A stretch of 45,758 nt of DNA from an uncultured Porphyromonadaceae bacterium (lineage in GTDB: Bacteria; Bacteroidota; Bacteroidia; Bacteroidales; Muribaculaceae). The notes beneath the pieces were generated by a model that was not told the origin of the DNA, ran no database searches, and was given only the letters and a program-made list of their open reading frames with translations. Position 1 is the first letter of the stretch. Each line of letters begins with the position of its first letter. Positions 43,814 through 45,758 of this stretch are shown piece by piece. The translations under genes and the position numbers were made by a program. The stretch spans positions 1-45,758 of the forward strand of contig USMC01000022.1 of NCBI GenBank assembly GCA_900555715.1. The letters run 5' to 3'.

Positions 43814-44323
43814 ATGACTTGTAAAGTAAGCATAATAATGGGCAGCACCTCCGACCTGCCCGTGATGCGCAAGGCTGCCGACTTCCTCGAACAGATGGAA
43901 GTGCCTTTCGAGCTGCATGCTCTCAGCGCCCACCGCACTCCCGCCGCTGTCGAGGCATTCGCCACCGGTGCCGCAGGTCGCGGCATCGAAGTGATAATCG
44001 CTGCCGCAGGTATGGCGGCAGCTCTTCCGGGTGTTATTGCCGCATCCACCACAATTCCAGTCATAGGCGTGCCCATAGCCTCGACTCTCGACGGTATCGA
44101 CGCTATGTATTCCATCATCCAGATGCCGCCGGGCATCCCTGTGGCTACCGTAGGCATCAACGCCGCCCTCAACGCCGCCGTGCTTGCCGTGCGTATTCTC
44201 TCGCTGAGCGACACTGCTCTTGCCGGGCGTTATGCCGCATATTGCGCCTCTCTGTCGAAAAAAGTGGAGAAGGCAGACGCCGAGCTTGCTGCTATCAGCG
44301 ACTATAAATTCAAAACAAATTAA
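43814..44323 (+). CDS. purE: N5-carboxyaminoimidazole ribonucleotide mutase
   Basis: PurE moves the carboxyl of N5-CAIR to C4 in purine synthesis. The 169-residue protein has the class I signatures: MGSTSDLPVMRKA at the N-terminus, SAHRTP near residue 44 with the catalytic His, and AAAGMAAALPGVIA. No purK is adjacent. It starts 15 bases after the membrane protein gene and runs on towards ispG with no terminator. Confidence 0.95.
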   Translation: MTCKVSIIMGSTSDLPVMRKAADFLEQMEVPFELHALSAHRTPAAVEAFATGAAGRGIEVIIAAAGMAAALPGVIAASTTIPVIGVPIASTLDGIDAMYSIIQMPPGIPVATVGINAALNAAVLAVRILSLSDTALAGRYAAYCASLSKKVEKADAELAAISDYKFKTN

Positions 44324-44351
44324 GAACCAGCTCAAAACAGCTTATAATAAA

Positions 44352-45758
44352 GTGGAATCTCCGGCATATCGCCGCACTACCTGCCCTGTGCGCGTAGGCG
44401 GCATTTTCATCGGCTCGGACTATCCTGTCGTGCTCCAGTCCATGACAACGACGCCGACACTCGACACTGACGCGTCGGCGGCTCAGGTACTGTCTATCGC
44501 CGCCAGCGGCGCACAGATGGTGCGCCTCACTGCTCAGGGTGTGGCTCACGCTTCAAACCTGCGGAACATCCGGGAGAAAGTGCGTCAGGCAGGCTGTGAT
44601 GTCCCTCTCGTGGCAGACATTCACTTTAATCCGGCAGCGGCTTTCGAGGCTGCTCTGCATGTCGAGAAAGTGCGCATCAACCCCGGCAATTTCTTCGATC
44701 CCGGGCGCAAATTCCTCAAAATGGAGTTTACCGACGAGGAATATGCCGCCGAACTCGCTTCGATACGCAGCAAGCTCATCCCATTCCTGAATCTGTGCCG
44801 CGAGCACGGTACCGCCATACGCATAGGCGTTAATCACGGCTCGCTGTCCGACCGCATAATGAGTCGTTACGGCGACGGTCCGGCAGGAATGGTTGAATCG
44901 GCTCTCGAATTCCTGCGCATCTGCCGCGACGAGAACTTCACCGACGCCGTTGTCTCCATAAAGGCGTCTGACGTTCCGGTGATGGTGGAGACGGTGCGTC
45001 TCCTTGCCGCGAGTCTCGACCGCGAAGGAATGCGCTTTCCTATTCATTTAGGAGTCACAGAGGCAGGCAATGCACTCGAAGGACGCATCAAATCCGCCGT
45101 CGGCATCGGCTCTCTGCTCGCCGATGGCATCGGCGATACAATCCGCGTGTCGCTCAGCGAGGACCCCGAGAATGAAATTCCCGTCGCACGCCTCGTCGCC
45201 GACTATGCCGGACTCAACGCTAAAATCAACGCAGCCGAAGGTGTGCTCGAACCGCAGGCGCCTGTCGTACGCCGTCACAGCAAAGTGGAGATAGCTCCCG
45301 AGAATGCCGATGCCTACAATACTTTCGTCTTCGACAAACCGGGACGTATTGCCGCAGCCCGCAAGGTGCTCCGCGGCTCCGACCGTCCGGCATTCGTGAT
45401 AATGTCCTATCCCGAAATAAGCGATAAAGACGAGCTTGTCGTTGCTGCTTCCGTCGACTTGGGCTCGATTCTTCTCAGCGGTTATGCAGATGCTATCGCC
45501 ATCGAATCGCCGGCTGTCAGCGCCGCTGAAGCCGCAGAGATATGCCGCGGCATCATCCAGGCAGCAGGGATAGAGCGCTTCAAGGCAGAGATTGTGGCTT
45601 GTCCGGGCTGCGGCAGGACGCTCTATGCGCTCCCGGCGGTTCTCGAGAAAATCAAAGCCGCTTTCGGGCATCTGAAACACCTCAAGATTGCCGTCATGGG
45701 ATGCATCGTCAACGGTCCCGGTGAAATGGCGGGCGCCGACTACGGATATGTCGGCGGA
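44352..45758 (+). CDS. ispG: 4-hydroxy-3-methylbut-2-enyl diphosphate synthase (long form), 3' end outside the window
   Basis: IspG (GcpE) reduces MEcPP to HMBPP in the MEP isoprenoid pathway using a [4Fe-4S] cluster. 469 codons are visible and the frame is still open at the window edge. VRVGGIFIGSDYPVVLQSMT starts the TIM barrel. The cluster ligands appear in CPGCGRT (first Cys at about residue 417) and MGCIVNGPGE. In E. coli the first cluster Cys is near residue 270, so an insert of roughly 150 residues is present, as in the three-domain enzymes of Bacteroidetes, chlamydiae and plants. No ATG is available near the N-terminus: candidates are GTG at 44352, ATT at 44319 or TTG at 44286 inside purE. 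GTG is chosen provisionally. Confidence 0.9.
   Translation, partial: MESPAYRRTTCPVRVGGIFIGSDYPVVLQSMTTTPTLDTDASAAQVLSIAASGAQMVRLTAQGVAHASNLRNIREKVRQAGCDVPLVADIHFNPAAAFEAALHVEKVRINPGNFFDPGRKFLKMEFTDEEYAAELASIRSKLIPFLNLCREHGTAIRIGVNHGSLSDRIMSRYGDGPAGMVESALEFLRICRDENFTDAVVSIKASDVPVMVETVRLLAASLDREGMRFPIHLGVTEAGNALEGRIKSAVGIGSLLADGIGDTIRVSLSEDPENEIPVARLVADYAGLNAKINAAEGVLEPQAPVVRRHSKVEIAPENADAYNTFVFDKPGRIAAARKVLRGSDRPAFVIMSYPEISDKDELVVAASVDLGSILLSGYADAIAIESPAVSAAEAAEICRGIIQAAGIERFKAEIVACPGCGRTLYALPAVLEKIKAAFGHLKHLKIAVMGCIVNGPGEMAGADYGYVGG

Overview
The window looks like a chromosomal segment of a gut Bacteroidales bacterium, most likely a Muribaculaceae (S24-7) relative. Three things suggest this: the Bacteroidetes promoter form (TTTG, about 19-20 bases, TAnnTTTG) appears several times; the gene families are typical of the group (long three-domain IspG, DUF5009/NagX-like membrane protein with MurK and MurQ, FucP-like MFS, T9SS-like C-terminal tails); and coding regions are GC-rich between AT-rich spacers. 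I see no rRNA, tRNA, CRISPR array, insertion sequence or prophage.

Layout. 1-4 kb: an NfnAB/SudAB-type flavoprotein pair runs without a break into znuA and znuC, but no znuB permease follows. 4-6.5 kb: a Trk/Ktr potassium uptake pair on the minus strand. 6.5-11.6 kb: prfB with its programmed +1 frameshift, a lipid kinase, and a MurT-like/MurK/MurQ operon for recycling N-acetylmuramic acid. 11.7-21.7 kb: two very large secreted proteins on the minus strand. One carries eight 98-residue helical repeats. The other is a 2070-residue coiled-coil protein with a dockerin-like module. They share a cohesin-like domain and a similar C-terminal tail. 22.2-29.2 kb: a UvrD-type helicase with a DnaQ-type exonuclease inserted in it, EngB, a 55-residue unknown, a glycine-zipper OmpA lipoprotein and an M16 peptidase.

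29.3-38.1 kb is the most distinctive block, bounded by strong terminators. On the minus strand lie a phosphatidylserine-decarboxylase-family enzyme, a formyl-CoA:oxalate CoA-transferase-like protein, oxalyl-CoA decarboxylase and an AEC transporter. The last three keep the gene order of the E. coli yfdW-yfdU-yfdV oxalate/acid-tolerance cluster. Divergent from the decarboxylase is a GadC-like APC permease, translationally coupled to an MFS permease. I read this as a combined oxalate-degradation and decarboxylase/antiporter acid-resistance island. Two points depart from known systems: the CoA-transferase has changed active-site positions, and the second decarboxylase is a pyruvoyl-type enzyme whose substrate I cannot name.

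38.1-45.8 kb: a FucP-like MFS transporter, a lone ECF sigma factor with a palindrome over its promoter, then trpS, rpoN, a degenerate PAP2-like membrane protein, purE and the 5' part of ispG, which runs off the window.
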